Position numbers and translations under genes: made by a program
Source: an uncultured Ruminococcus sp.
GTDB taxonomy: Bacteria; Bacillota; Clostridia; Oscillospirales; Ruminococcaceae
NCBI GenBank assembly: GCA_900541495.1
Contig: UQKC01000082.1
Span: 1 to 7,896 of the forward strand
Direction of reading: 5' to 3'
Length of the DNA stretch: 7,896 bases
The notes under the pieces: generated by a model
Seen by the model: the letters and a program-made list of their open reading frames with translations, nothing else
Told to the model about the DNA's origin: nothing
The model's database searches: none
Shown: piece after piece, positions 1 to 6,063 of the stretch
Numbering within the stretch: the first letter of the stretch is position 1
Layout of the letters: every line of letters begins with the position of its first letter

Positions 1-2
1 CA

Positions 3-602
3 AACAGAAACTATTTTGAAAATCAGAAGAACGGTGGGAGATATGTTTCTTCGCACTACATCATAGGCTTGAAGGGTGAAATTCTCCGTTGTGTGCCTGA
101 AAATGAGGTTGCTTACTGCTCAAACTCGGCTAACTCTTACAGCATAAGCATAGAGTGCTGTCACCCCGACAGCAGCGGTAAATTCACGCCTGAAACAGAA
201 AAATCTGCGGTCGAATTATGCGCTTATCTGCTTAAAAAGTACGGCTTAGGCATTGATGATCTTATACGGCACTATGATGTTACGGGCAAGCAGTGTCCGC
301 TTTGGTTCGTGCCGACGAAATATCAATCAGAGGCTGTTGCAAATGCGCGGTGGGCTGGTTTCAAGGCTTTGGTTTCCGGAAAAATGGGCAGTGAATTTCT
401 TATACGGGTGAAAGATGAGGAGCTTAATATTCGTGCGGATGTTGGCATCGGAAGTGCGGTGGTCGGAAAGCTCAAAAAAGGGGAAATTTACACGATAACG
501 GAAGTGAAGATCTACGGGAAAGTGCCTTGGGGACGGCTTAAAAGCGGTGTGGGCTGGGTAAGTCTTCTACCGAAATATGCTGAAAGGGTGGTGACAGAAT
601 GA
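3..602 (+). CDS. N-acetylmuramoyl-L-alanine amidase with SH3b domain (5' end outside window)
   Basis: The reading frame is already open at the left edge, so the true start lies outside the window; the TTG at 69 falls inside the catalytic domain and is not a start. The enzyme would cut the amide bond between N-acetylmuramic acid and L-alanine in peptidoglycan. Visible marks of the zinc amidase (Amidase_2/PGRP) fold are SSHYIIG, whose His codon at 54-56 is the first zinc ligand, then IECCHPD, and RHYDVTGKQCP, where His (270-272) and Cys (294-296) complete the zinc site. About residues 110-168 counted from base 69 (nt 396-572) look like a bacterial SH3 cell-wall-binding domain (LNIRADVGIGSAVVGKL ... 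GWVSL). The stop overlaps the start of the next gene (ATGA), a holin, so this is an endolysin-holin cassette of phage or domesticated-phage origin. Confidence 0.9.
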   Translation, partial: NRNYFENQKNGGRYVSSHYIIGLKGEILRCVPENEVAYCSNSANSYSISIECCHPDSSGKFTPETEKSAVELCAYLLKKYGLGIDDLIRHYDVTGKQCPLWFVPTKYQSEAVANARWAGFKALVSGKMGSEFLIRVKDEELNIRADVGIGSAVVGKLKKGEIYTITEVKIYGKVPWGRLKSGVGWVSLLPKYAERVVTE

Positions 603-985
603 GTGATGCGGTAAAGAGCGTAATTGCGGCGGTTTGCACGCTGTTCGGGTATTTATTCGGAGAATTTGACGGAATGATAACGGCGCTGGTGACGCTTATC
701 GTTTTGGACTACATAACGGGGATAATTGCGGCTGTTATTGAGAAAAGGCTGAGCTCCGAAGTCGGGGCGAGAGGCATTGCGAAAAAGGTGATAATGCTGC
801 TTGTGGTGGCGGTTGCTAACGTTGCGGACAGGGACATTATCGGTGAGGGCAATGTTCTGCGAAGTGTTACGGCGATGTTCTACATTGCAAACGAGGGTAT
901 AAGCCTGCTTGAAAACGGTGCGCGGCTCGGAGTTCCGATGCCGAAGAAGCTTATTGATGTTCTGGCGCAGCTGAAAAAGGAATGA
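599..985 (+). CDS. Phage-type holin (Phage_holin_4 / toxin secretion-phage lysis holin family)
   Basis: This 128-residue protein has several hydrophobic segments (about residues 7-20, 26-47, 62-77 and 88-105). It carries the LDYITGIIAAVIEKRLSSE block followed by GARGIAKKV, which I recognise from the Gram-positive phage holin family often annotated as phage lysis holin. The C-terminus is short and charged (QLKKE), as is usual for holins. Family role: oligomerise in the cytoplasmic membrane and open holes that let the endolysin reach the wall. The ATG overlaps the stop of the amidase gene, which implies coupled translation and a shared lysis role. A strong hairpin follows directly after the stop. 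Whether the pair belongs to an intact prophage or is a leftover or domesticated cassette cannot be seen here. Confidence 0.88.
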   Translation: MSDAVKSVIAAVCTLFGYLFGEFDGMITALVTLIVLDYITGIIAAVIEKRLSSEVGARGIAKKVIMLLVVAVANVADRDIIGEGNVLRSVTAMFYIANEGISLLENGARLGVPMPKKLIDVLAQLKKE

Positions 986-994
986 TAAAGGCTT

Positions 995-1036
995 AGAGCC
1001 GCACTATTCCGTGTTTTTTCGGAATAGTGCGGCTCT
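995..1036. terminator. Bidirectional intrinsic terminator between convergent holin and spoIIID
   Basis: The 16-bp arms at 996-1011 and 1020-1035 are perfect inverted complements (GAGCCGCACTATTCCG on the left). One further A-T pair (995/1036) makes a 17-bp stem with the 8-nt loop TGTTTTTT. Reading rightward, a broken T tract follows (TTACTTTTTG); reading leftward, a short TTT run follows. It sits 10 bases after the holin stop and touches the stop codon of the convergent spoIIID, so it most likely ends both transcripts. Confidence 0.88.
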
Positions 1037-1311
1037 TACTTTTTGTGCTGTGCGATCTCTTCGTACTTATGCTTAGTTGCCATTCCGCCTCGGATATGGC
1101 GCTCCTGCTTATTTATTTCCAGAACTTTTTTTACTGCCGGATAGAGCTGTGGGGCAATTATTGGCAGCTTTTCGGTGATGTCTTTATGTACTGTAGATTT
1201 GGAAATTCCGAATTTTTTTGCGGCGGCGCGGACGGTCGCGTTATGCTCGATGATATACTCGCCGAGGACAACGGCTCGGTTTTCCGTATCCGCTTTTGGT
1301 GCAAACTTCAT
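1036..1311 (-). CDS. spoIIID: Sporulation transcriptional regulator SpoIIID
   Basis: A 91-residue DNA-binding protein recognised as SpoIIID. It has the helix-turn-helix ATVRAAAKKFGISKSTVHKD (about residues 25-44) and the family signature ERHIRGGMATKHKY (about 70-83). In Bacillus, SpoIIID acts in the mother cell after engulfment, activating and repressing sigma-E and sigma-K genes; its length (93 residues in B. subtilis) fits. I chose the ATG at 1309-1311 because GGAG lies 8 nt upstream of it; an in-frame GTG at 1318-1320 would add three residues but overlaps that ribosome binding site. The gene is convergent with the phage-type lysis pair and lies downstream of, on the same strand as, the Hxs operon, separated by about 170 bases. 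It shows that the host is a spore-forming lineage. Confidence 0.93.
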   Translation of the reverse strand: MKFAPKADTENRAVVLGEYIIEHNATVRAAAKKFGISKSTVHKDITEKLPIIAPQLYPAVKKVLEINKQERHIRGGMATKHKYEEIAQHKK

Positions 1312-1481
1312 TACTCTCACTCCAATGCAAATTTGGTGGGGAAGCTCCCCGTTGGCAGTTCACGATATAGCTCCGCTTTTTCGCTTGTTTGCGGAAAAAT
1401 GAGTTTACGCTCGCGAACAGATTAAATTTGTGGTTATGTTATTTATATGCTTGGAGTTTGGGGAAAATGAATGGGGAAAGC
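1312..1481. other. Intergenic region: spoIIID leader and 3' end of the Hxs operon
   Basis: No gene is supported here. On the minus strand it should hold the end of the upstream operon transcript and the spoIIID promoter and leader. Visible items are a small GGGGA-AGC-TCCCC hairpin at 1338-1350 in the spoIIID leader and a bulged hairpin near 1376-1398. A sigma-E-like -35 element (GCATATA, complement of 1444-1450) has no convincing matching -10. No clear hairpin plus T-tract follows the operon's last gene, so some readthrough into spoIIID is possible. Confidence 0.5.
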
Positions 1482-2312
1482 TTACGGGTACAGATATAAT
1501 TTTTGTGAAGACAGGTTCTTATTTATATGAATTGGGGCGGGGGATAATGAGTTGAAAAGCTTTGATATATCAATTTTCTGCTCATAGACTCTATCATCGC
1601 TGAAAGATACTTTCATAAAATAGTTTTGAGGTTCATCAAGTCCTTTGGTCAGATCGCATTGATATTCTGTACCGTTGATTGTAATGCAGTTCCAGATATG
1701 AGGCATTTTACTGAGAGTGCCGACAATGTAGCCTGCGTCAACTTCTGCCTTATCACATAGCAAAACAAACGCTTTCGACAAGCTTTGGCAGTTTCCTTTA
1801 TGCAAGACCAATGCGCTGTATGCTGTGTTGCAGTCGTTCTTGTCATCGTAGTATTCAAAGCCACTGATAAGGCTGTTATAGATGTAACGAGCTTTTTCAG
1901 CTGTGTTGTCTGTGTCAGGCATATCCGCTATAATGCGGTCGATGATCGTGTTCATTGCGGCTTTTTTACTTATCAGCTCATCGTGCGGATAAACATAGTT
2001 AAAAACAACTCGGTCGATATATTCATCGTCGTTGGCTGTTTTAACCGAAAGATTTTTTGAAAGTCCTAACGCATACGGGTCATACTGATATAAATAAATA
2101 TAGTTATCATAGACTTCCTTGGCTAAGACAGGTTCTTTGAAAGCAAGCGTTGTATCGAAGTTTTCAACTGCGTTCTGCATTTCGTATAATAAATATCCAT
2201 TCGGAACATCTTGCTCCGAATGGATATTTTTACACGATGAAAAAATTATGCAGGATATGATGAATATGACCAACGGCAGGTCAAACTTTCTTTGAAGAGA
2301 TACATTTTCCAT
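1482..2312 (-). CDS. Transglutaminase-like lipoprotein (last gene of the Hxs operon)
   Basis: A 276-residue predicted exported protein. The N-terminus has basic residues, a hydrophobic stretch (about 13-26) and a lipobox-like FSSC ending at Cys27, so it is probably lipid-anchored outside the membrane; Phe at -3 is atypical for a lipobox. Residues about 140-235 carry the transglutaminase/cysteine-protease core with the expected triad: Cys175 in GNCQSLSKAF, His205 in HIWNCI and Asp220 in CDLT. Members of this fold are either cross-linking acyl transferases or cysteine peptidases, and the sequence does not say which. The start overlaps the end of the upstream MORN-like gene by 32 bases, indicating the same transcript. 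No strong ribosome binding site precedes this ATG, so translation is probably coupled. The role in Hxs biology is inference: it may act on the exported HxsA domain or on its wall attachment. Confidence 0.82.
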   Translation of the reverse strand: MENVSLQRKFDLPLVIFIISCIIFSSCKNIHSEQDVPNGYLLYEMQNAVENFDTTLAFKEPVLAKEVYDNYIYLYQYDPYALGLSKNLSVKTANDDEYIDRVVFNYVYPHDELISKKAAMNTIIDRIIADMPDTDNTAEKARYIYNSLISGFEYYDDKNDCNTAYSALVLHKGNCQSLSKAFVLLCDKAEVDAGYIVGTLSKMPHIWNCITINGTEYQCDLTKGLDEPQNYFMKVSFSDDRVYEQKIDISKLFNSLSPAPIHINKNLSSQKLYLYP

Positions 2313-3066
2313 TTGAATCGTACTTTACTTTGTATTTGGAGGACAAATAATAGTATGTGCCCGTTCCGTATGGTTTTCCGTTTTTAAATGCTATGTTAAG
2401 GTATTCAAATTCATACGAATCAAAATAGTAATAGCCTTTTTTGTCGCCGTCGCTGTTGCCGATACAAGATTTGCTGATCTTTTTTCCCGATTTATCTTTT
2501 GCTGTGTAAACGTCGAATACGCCTTTATAGGATTCACCGTTTGTCCAGGTGTAAGTTCCCTTTTTATAGCTGTTGTTTTTCTCATCGGTATAAAAAGTTC
2601 CGTCATAACTGTCATCGTTCGGCAGGTCCATTTTGCCTTTATAGAACATTACTTTGTTATCGCTGTTTACCAAAAAATATCCCGAATATTCAAGATCATA
2701 TTTCGTAAATTCGGCTGTGCCCTTGATAAGATACTCGTCCTCATCAATGTTTTCGCTTGAAAATTGCGCGATATTTCCTTTTGAGTTCAACTGCAATGAA
2801 AACATACCGTAATTATTTGAATATTTCTTCGTTTTGTCATTGCTTGAATAATCAACTATATCCGATTCAAGGTCTACCGTTTCAAGGTCATTGCCGATAT
2901 CGGAAGCTGGTATCTCCAGCAAATTATCAAACTCAAAACTGCTTATGCTGTAATCTGTGTCGCTTGAGGGGATATTTGAAGGCAGCTTGTTTATCAAAAA
3001 TGCAGAAAGAACAAAAACACTTATGAACGTCAGGGATAATGCTAATATTTGCTTTGTTTTTTTCAT
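2281..3066 (-). CDS. Membrane-anchored MORN-like repeat protein
   Basis: A 261-residue protein with a single N-terminal hydrophobic segment (about residues 7-25, after MKKTKQ). An acidic, Ser/Asp-rich linker (about 30-85) follows, then a Tyr/Gly-rich region built from imperfect MORN-like units, for example KGTAEF..YSGYF near 115-131, YKGKM..SYDGTFYT near 142-160, KGTYTWTNGESYKGVF near 169-184 and FKNGKPYGTGTYYY near 227-240. MORN-type repeats form beta-hairpin scaffolds; no enzymatic residues are evident. The protein is probably anchored with its repeats outside the cell. A good ribosome binding site (AAGGTGA) precedes the ATG. It starts 11 bases after hxsA and overlaps the transglutaminase-like gene, so it belongs to the operon. 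Its function is not recognised; a binding or scaffold role for the HxsA product at the surface is only a guess. Confidence 0.75.
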   Translation of the reverse strand: MKKTKQILALSLTFISVFVLSAFLINKLPSNIPSSDTDYSISSFEFDNLLEIPASDIGNDLETVDLESDIVDYSSNDKTKKYSNNYGMFSLQLNSKGNIAQFSSENIDEDEYLIKGTAEFTKYDLEYSGYFLVNSDNKVMFYKGKMDLPNDDSYDGTFYTDEKNNSYKKGTYTWTNGESYKGVFDVYTAKDKSGKKISKSCIGNSDGDKKGYYYFDSYEFEYLNIAFKNGKPYGTGTYYYLSSKYKVKYDSNGKCISSKKV

Positions 3067-3077
3067 ACAGCGTCACC

Positions 3078-3539
3078 TTATTTCTTTATTTTTGTAATAT
3101 CAAGATTGTTTGCGGTGTATTTGTCGCCTGAAGAAGTCACTGCTGTGTGAGTTCCGAGCAGAGCATTTTCTTTGTTTGCGATATTATATGGCGCTTGGAT
3201 AGTTGTCGGAGGTGTAAGTCCAACTGAATTGCTGTGAGAAGCGTGTGATGCATGGTCGGAGTGGCTTGAATGGGTGGAGTGAGTGCTGCTCACATGAGAT
3301 GAATGTGATGAATGTGTATAATGTGAGGAGTGGCTGCTGCTGCCGCTGCCGTGAGAAGAATGGGATCTGTGAGAAGAATGTGATCTATGTGCGGCATAGA
3401 TATCTTCAGTCATTAAAATTCCCATTACGACGAGCATTGAACCAATAGCAATGATCTTGCTTCGGGGGATATTTCCCTCTTCATCAAATAAAAAATTCTC
3501 GATGCCTTCGTTTATATGCGGAAAAATAGAATCACTCAT
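3078..3539 (-). CDS. hxsA: His-Xaa-Ser repeat precursor protein HxsA
   Basis: A 153-residue precursor-like protein directly after the two radical SAM genes. Layout: an N-terminal leader of about 27 residues with FLFDEEGNIPR, then a hydrophobic segment at about 28-45 (IIAIGSMLVVMGILM). A histidine/serine domain follows at 51-104, with 16 His mostly every third residue (HRS, HSS, HGS and similar), then a roughly 49-residue tail without repeats. Twelve of the 16 triplets are exact His-Xaa-Ser and two are His-Xaa-Thr. In the described Hxs system, HxsA is the presumed substrate of HxsB and HxsC; the modification is not known to me. The hydrophobic segment suggests that the repeats end up outside the membrane or anchored to it. 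The ribosome binding site AAGGAG is well placed before the ATG. A small structural or metal-binding His-rich protein is the alternative, but the context argues strongly for HxsA. Confidence 0.9.
   Translation of the reverse strand: MSDSIFPHINEGIENFLFDEEGNIPRSKIIAIGSMLVVMGILMTEDIYAAHRSHSSHRSHSSHGSGSSSHSSHYTHSSHSSHVSSTHSTHSSHSDHASHASHSNSVGLTPPTTIQAPYNIANKENALLGTHTAVTSSGDKYTANNLDITKIKK
3228..3389 (-). repeat. Coding repeats of the His-Xaa-Ser domain, three phased blocks
   Basis: Histidines fall at HxsA residues 51, 54, 57, 60, 63 / 70, 73, 76, 79, 82 / 87, 90, 93, 96, 99, 102. These are three runs of 5, 5 and 6 with a strict period of three, separated by spacers that break the phase (GSGSSS after the first run, VSST after the second). 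Confidence 0.9.
3352..3387 (-). repeat. 18-nt tandem duplication inside hxsA
   Basis: Bases 3352-3369 and 3370-3387 are two tandem copies of one 18-nt unit (TGAGAAGAATGKGATCTR on the plus strand) with only two mismatches. Each copy encodes the hexapeptide HRSHSS, apart from a one-base shift at the copy border. This looks like a recent in-frame duplication that lengthened the first His block. Confidence 0.85.
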
Positions 3540-3554
3540 TTTCTTTGCTCCTTT

Positions 3555-4952
3555 TTATTCATTTTCAAGCCATGATCTGAAAATTCTGATAACGTCCTCA
3601 TCGCCCGAATACAGTTTTTCAAAGTAAATATCCATCATGCCCGAATATATCTCACATCTGTAGCTTTGCGGAGATGTGGGGAAGATATCGCCATCGTGAA
3701 CATAGGATAATATCGGACAAACGCCGCAGTAAGGCTGATAAGCGCAGTCATTGCAGCTTGGCAGGCTTTCGACAACGGAAGATAACGCTACCGATTTGCA
3801 GATAGGCGTAGACATAAGCTCATCGTAAGTGTTGTCGTAAACATTTCCGAGCTTGAAAGCTTTTATGCCGGCCTCTGATACCATTCTGCCCTCGTCGCAG
3901 GTGTAAACGCTTCCGTCATAATAGTAGCTAAGCTGTCCGATGCTCGCTCCGCAGGGCGATCTCAGTTCCATATAGTTGTAGGAATACCCCATCATGATCT
4001 TGCGCAGGAAATATGTGGCGTGTATCTCGGGGAAACTTGCGCCTTGCTTGTTTATCTCGATTATTCTGTCAAAGGCTTTTCGGTAGAAAGCAAGAAATTC
4101 CTTTGGTGTGTATCCGATTCTATCCCAGTCAGCTTTTGCAAAGCCAAGTGGTGTTAAAGCCCTGATAAAAACGCCGGGCAGACCGAGTTCATAATAGGTA
4201 TTGACTATTTCTTTGGGATAATCGAGAGAATAGCGTGTGGTTGTCTGAATAGCGCCGCCGCAGATGTTTTTCTCCCTCAAAAGCTTGATGCCCTTGACGG
4301 CATAGTCAAATGTGCTTTCGCCCGACTTGCATTTTCTGTTATTTTCTTGGACGTTCCGAGGACCGTCCAACGAAGTACATACCGATACATTTTTGCTGAT
4401 AAGATAATCGAGCTTTTCTTCATTCAATGCAACAAGGTTTGAAACCAGCGTATAGTAAATGTTTTTATCGCCTTTGTGCATCTCGGTGTATTCTATTATC
4501 TCCTTAACGACTTCAAAATTAAGGAGAGGTTCGCCGCCCTGAATTTCAAATGTCAGGTCGTCAGAGGGGGATTGAAGTGCAAGATCAACGGCTTTTCGCG
4601 CTGTTTCAATTGTCATAAAGCCGTTCAGACAGGACGATTTATCTTTCGCCTGACAATAGATGCAGTTTACGTTGCATGAATTGGTGATAGCAAAAATATG
4701 TAAACAAGTTCCGCTCAAAGTGTAGTTCTTCATATCACGGAGTTCGATCTTCATCTGATCGTGGAGAAGTTCGGAAGGGCGTTCGATAAGAAAATGATCG
4801 TCAACAAGCTTTTGGTATTCTTCCGAATCTTTATCTGTCTTTCCACTGAGAAATTTCTGAAATTCGTCCAATTCCAAAAACATATATCTTCCGAAATCAT
4901 TCGTGATAAGGATTTTATCTTTGAATTTTCTGAAATTAAAATGATTTATCAT
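3555..4952 (-). CDS. hxsB: His-Xaa-Ser system radical SAM/SPASM maturase HxsB
   Basis: A 465-residue radical SAM enzyme. Residues 1-60 match the HxsB front region (FRKFKDKILITNDFGRYMFL). The core begins at SLHIFA-like LHIFAITNSC, with the 4Fe-4S motif Cys93-X3-Cys97-X2-Cys100 and the SAM-binding GGEP at 139-142. The C-terminus is a SPASM domain for two auxiliary clusters: Cys334-X12-Gly-X4-Cys352, then Cys400-X2-Cys403-X5-Cys409-X2-Cys412 and a last Cys433; the X2 before Cys412 is one shorter than the textbook X3. SPASM enzymes modify ribosomally made peptides, so the adjacent hxsA (15 bases downstream) is the expected substrate. The gene overlaps hxsC by 17 bases, and AGGAG lies 6 nt before the ATG. 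The product chemistry (for example thioether, C-C or other link) cannot be read from the sequence. Confidence 0.92.
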   Translation of the reverse strand: MINHFNFRKFKDKILITNDFGRYMFLELDEFQKFLSGKTDKDSEEYQKLVDDHFLIERPSELLHDQMKIELRDMKNYTLSGTCLHIFAITNSCNVNCIYCQAKDKSSCLNGFMTIETARKAVDLALQSPSDDLTFEIQGGEPLLNFEVVKEIIEYTEMHKGDKNIYYTLVSNLVALNEEKLDYLISKNVSVCTSLDGPRNVQENNRKCKSGESTFDYAVKGIKLLREKNICGGAIQTTTRYSLDYPKEIVNTYYELGLPGVFIRALTPLGFAKADWDRIGYTPKEFLAFYRKAFDRIIEINKQGASFPEIHATYFLRKIMMGYSYNYMELRSPCGASIGQLSYYYDGSVYTCDEGRMVSEAGIKAFKLGNVYDNTYDELMSTPICKSVALSSVVESLPSCNDCAYQPYCGVCPILSYVHDGDIFPTSPQSYRCEIYSGMMDIYFEKLYSGDEDVIRIFRSWLENE

Positions 4953-6063
4953 TTTTATCTCCTAACAGCTTTATTGGATATGTGTTCGGGTCAACTGTTT
5001 TCAATGTGCTGACGAATAAGCCTCCGCAGTCGCATTTGAGGTCACACTCCGAACAATTATCGGCATAGACCGCCTTTTCGGCAGAGATGCTTCTTTTATA
5101 TAAGAACCAATATTTGCGGTCAATATTACAAAGGGGATAGTTGTACAGTCCGACATTTATCCCGTGCGAAACAAGATAGTCTATCGCAGCTCTGCTCTTT
5201 TTGAACGAATCTTCGGGACTGATATAGACGAGGTCTTTGTTTCGGATACAGTTTCCTCTTACTTCAAGGCTGATAAAGTGAACTCTGTACACCATAGGGA
5301 AATGCTCCGTGATAAGCTTTGCGATATTCAGCAGATCATCACAGTTCACCTTGGTGACAACGATTCGTATTTCGACAAAAACTTTTCTCTTCAATAAGTT
5401 GCAGATGCCCTTTATCGTTTGACGGAAGCTGCCTTTTGCCCTTGTGATATAGTCGTGAAGTTCGGGTGTGCTTGCGTGTACAGGAATTGCAACGACTGTA
5501 TTCGCAGGCGAAATTTTCAGATATTCATCGACAAATTCTTCCGAAGAGAATGAACGTCCGTTTGTGAGGATTATTCCATTCGGGTCGATGAGCTTGTCCG
5601 ATAAAGCTTTTATCACTTGCAGAAAGCCGTCCTTGTTGAGCGTCGGCTCTCCGCCGGTAACAACAAAATAGTTTATCCTTTCGGGTATCATCGAGATGAG
5701 AGCGAGAGTTTCGCTCAGCTGATTGGGGAATTCGCTTTTTCTTTCTTCATCGACCGCAGGACACATTATGCAGTTGGAATTGCATTTGCCGCCCATAAAG
5801 AAAACAGTGTCGCCGAGATCACGGTTATACAAAACATAGCAGAGCCCCTTGCTGTTGATGCTGATAATATCGCCCGAATGTAAAGAGTCAAAGAACAGTG
5901 AGAGCTTTTCATTCAGTACAATGCTTGCATTATCGGAACGAAATGTGATCTTGCTGTCGGAGTAGTAAAGCCTTTCAAAACTGTCATTATGCTCCGTTTC
6001 GCCGTCCTTTTCGATGATCGCCAGCCTATATCCCAAATCATAATCGCTTATTAAATGAACCAT
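4936..6063 (-). CDS. hxsC: His-Xaa-Ser system radical SAM maturase HxsC
   Basis: A 375-residue second radical SAM enzyme. It has a roughly 85-residue N-terminal region, then GGKCNSNCIMCP with the cluster ligands Cys94, Cys98 and Cys101, and GGEP at 137-140. The C-terminus carries YPLC (Cys312), SISAEKAVY and CSECDLKCDCGGLF (Cys337, 340, 344, 346). This resembles the SI-x-W-x(n)-C-x2-C...CGGFF ending that I recognise in HxsC, and it may bind another cluster, although it is shorter than a SPASM domain. The expected partner is HxsB and the expected substrate HxsA. The gene overlaps the A24 peptidase gene upstream by 13 bases and hxsB downstream by 17. A GGAG stands 11 nt before the ATG. The low similarity between the two radical SAM proteins suggests that they perform different steps, which is inference. 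Confidence 0.9.
   Translation of the reverse strand: MVHLISDYDLGYRLAIIEKDGETEHNDSFERLYYSDSKITFRSDNASIVLNEKLSLFFDSLHSGDIISINSKGLCYVLYNRDLGDTVFFMGGKCNSNCIMCPAVDEERKSEFPNQLSETLALISMIPERINYFVVTGGEPTLNKDGFLQVIKALSDKLIDPNGIILTNGRSFSSEEFVDEYLKISPANTVVAIPVHASTPELHDYITRAKGSFRQTIKGICNLLKRKVFVEIRIVVTKVNCDDLLNIAKLITEHFPMVYRVHFISLEVRGNCIRNKDLVYISPEDSFKKSRAAIDYLVSHGINVGLYNYPLCNIDRKYWFLYKRSISAEKAVYADNCSECDLKCDCGGLFVSTLKTVDPNTYPIKLLGDKNDKSF

Noticed and set aside
1338..1350. GGGGA-AGC-TCCCC hairpin in the spoIIID leader as a terminator or riboswitch
   Set aside because: The stem has only five pairs, no T tract follows, and no aptamer-like conserved structure surrounds it.
1027..1425. Plus-strand open frame of 132 codons across spoIIID, and a shorter one at 1175-1402
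   Set aside because: Both are antisense to the clearly conserved spoIIID, begin within or right after the terminator hairpin and have no recognisable motif.
1444..1450. Sigma-E-like -35 element GCATATA upstream of spoIIID (minus strand)
   Set aside because: spoIIID is sigma-E dependent in Bacillus, but I could not find a -10 resembling CATACAnT at the right distance, so no promoter is called.
1785..2060. Plus-strand open frame rich in Val and Cys
   Set aside because: It is antisense to the transglutaminase-like gene and lacks a start signal; an artefact of codon use on the other strand.
3228..3389. Short tandem units considered as a CRISPR-like or non-coding repeat array
   Set aside because: The units are 9-18 nt, in frame, and encode phased His-Xaa-Ser; there are no spacers of CRISPR size.
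3245..3448. Cys/Met-rich small plus-strand frame
   Set aside because: It is the mirror of the His-Xaa-Ser repeats on the opposite strand; the repeat pattern makes sense only in the hxsA frame.
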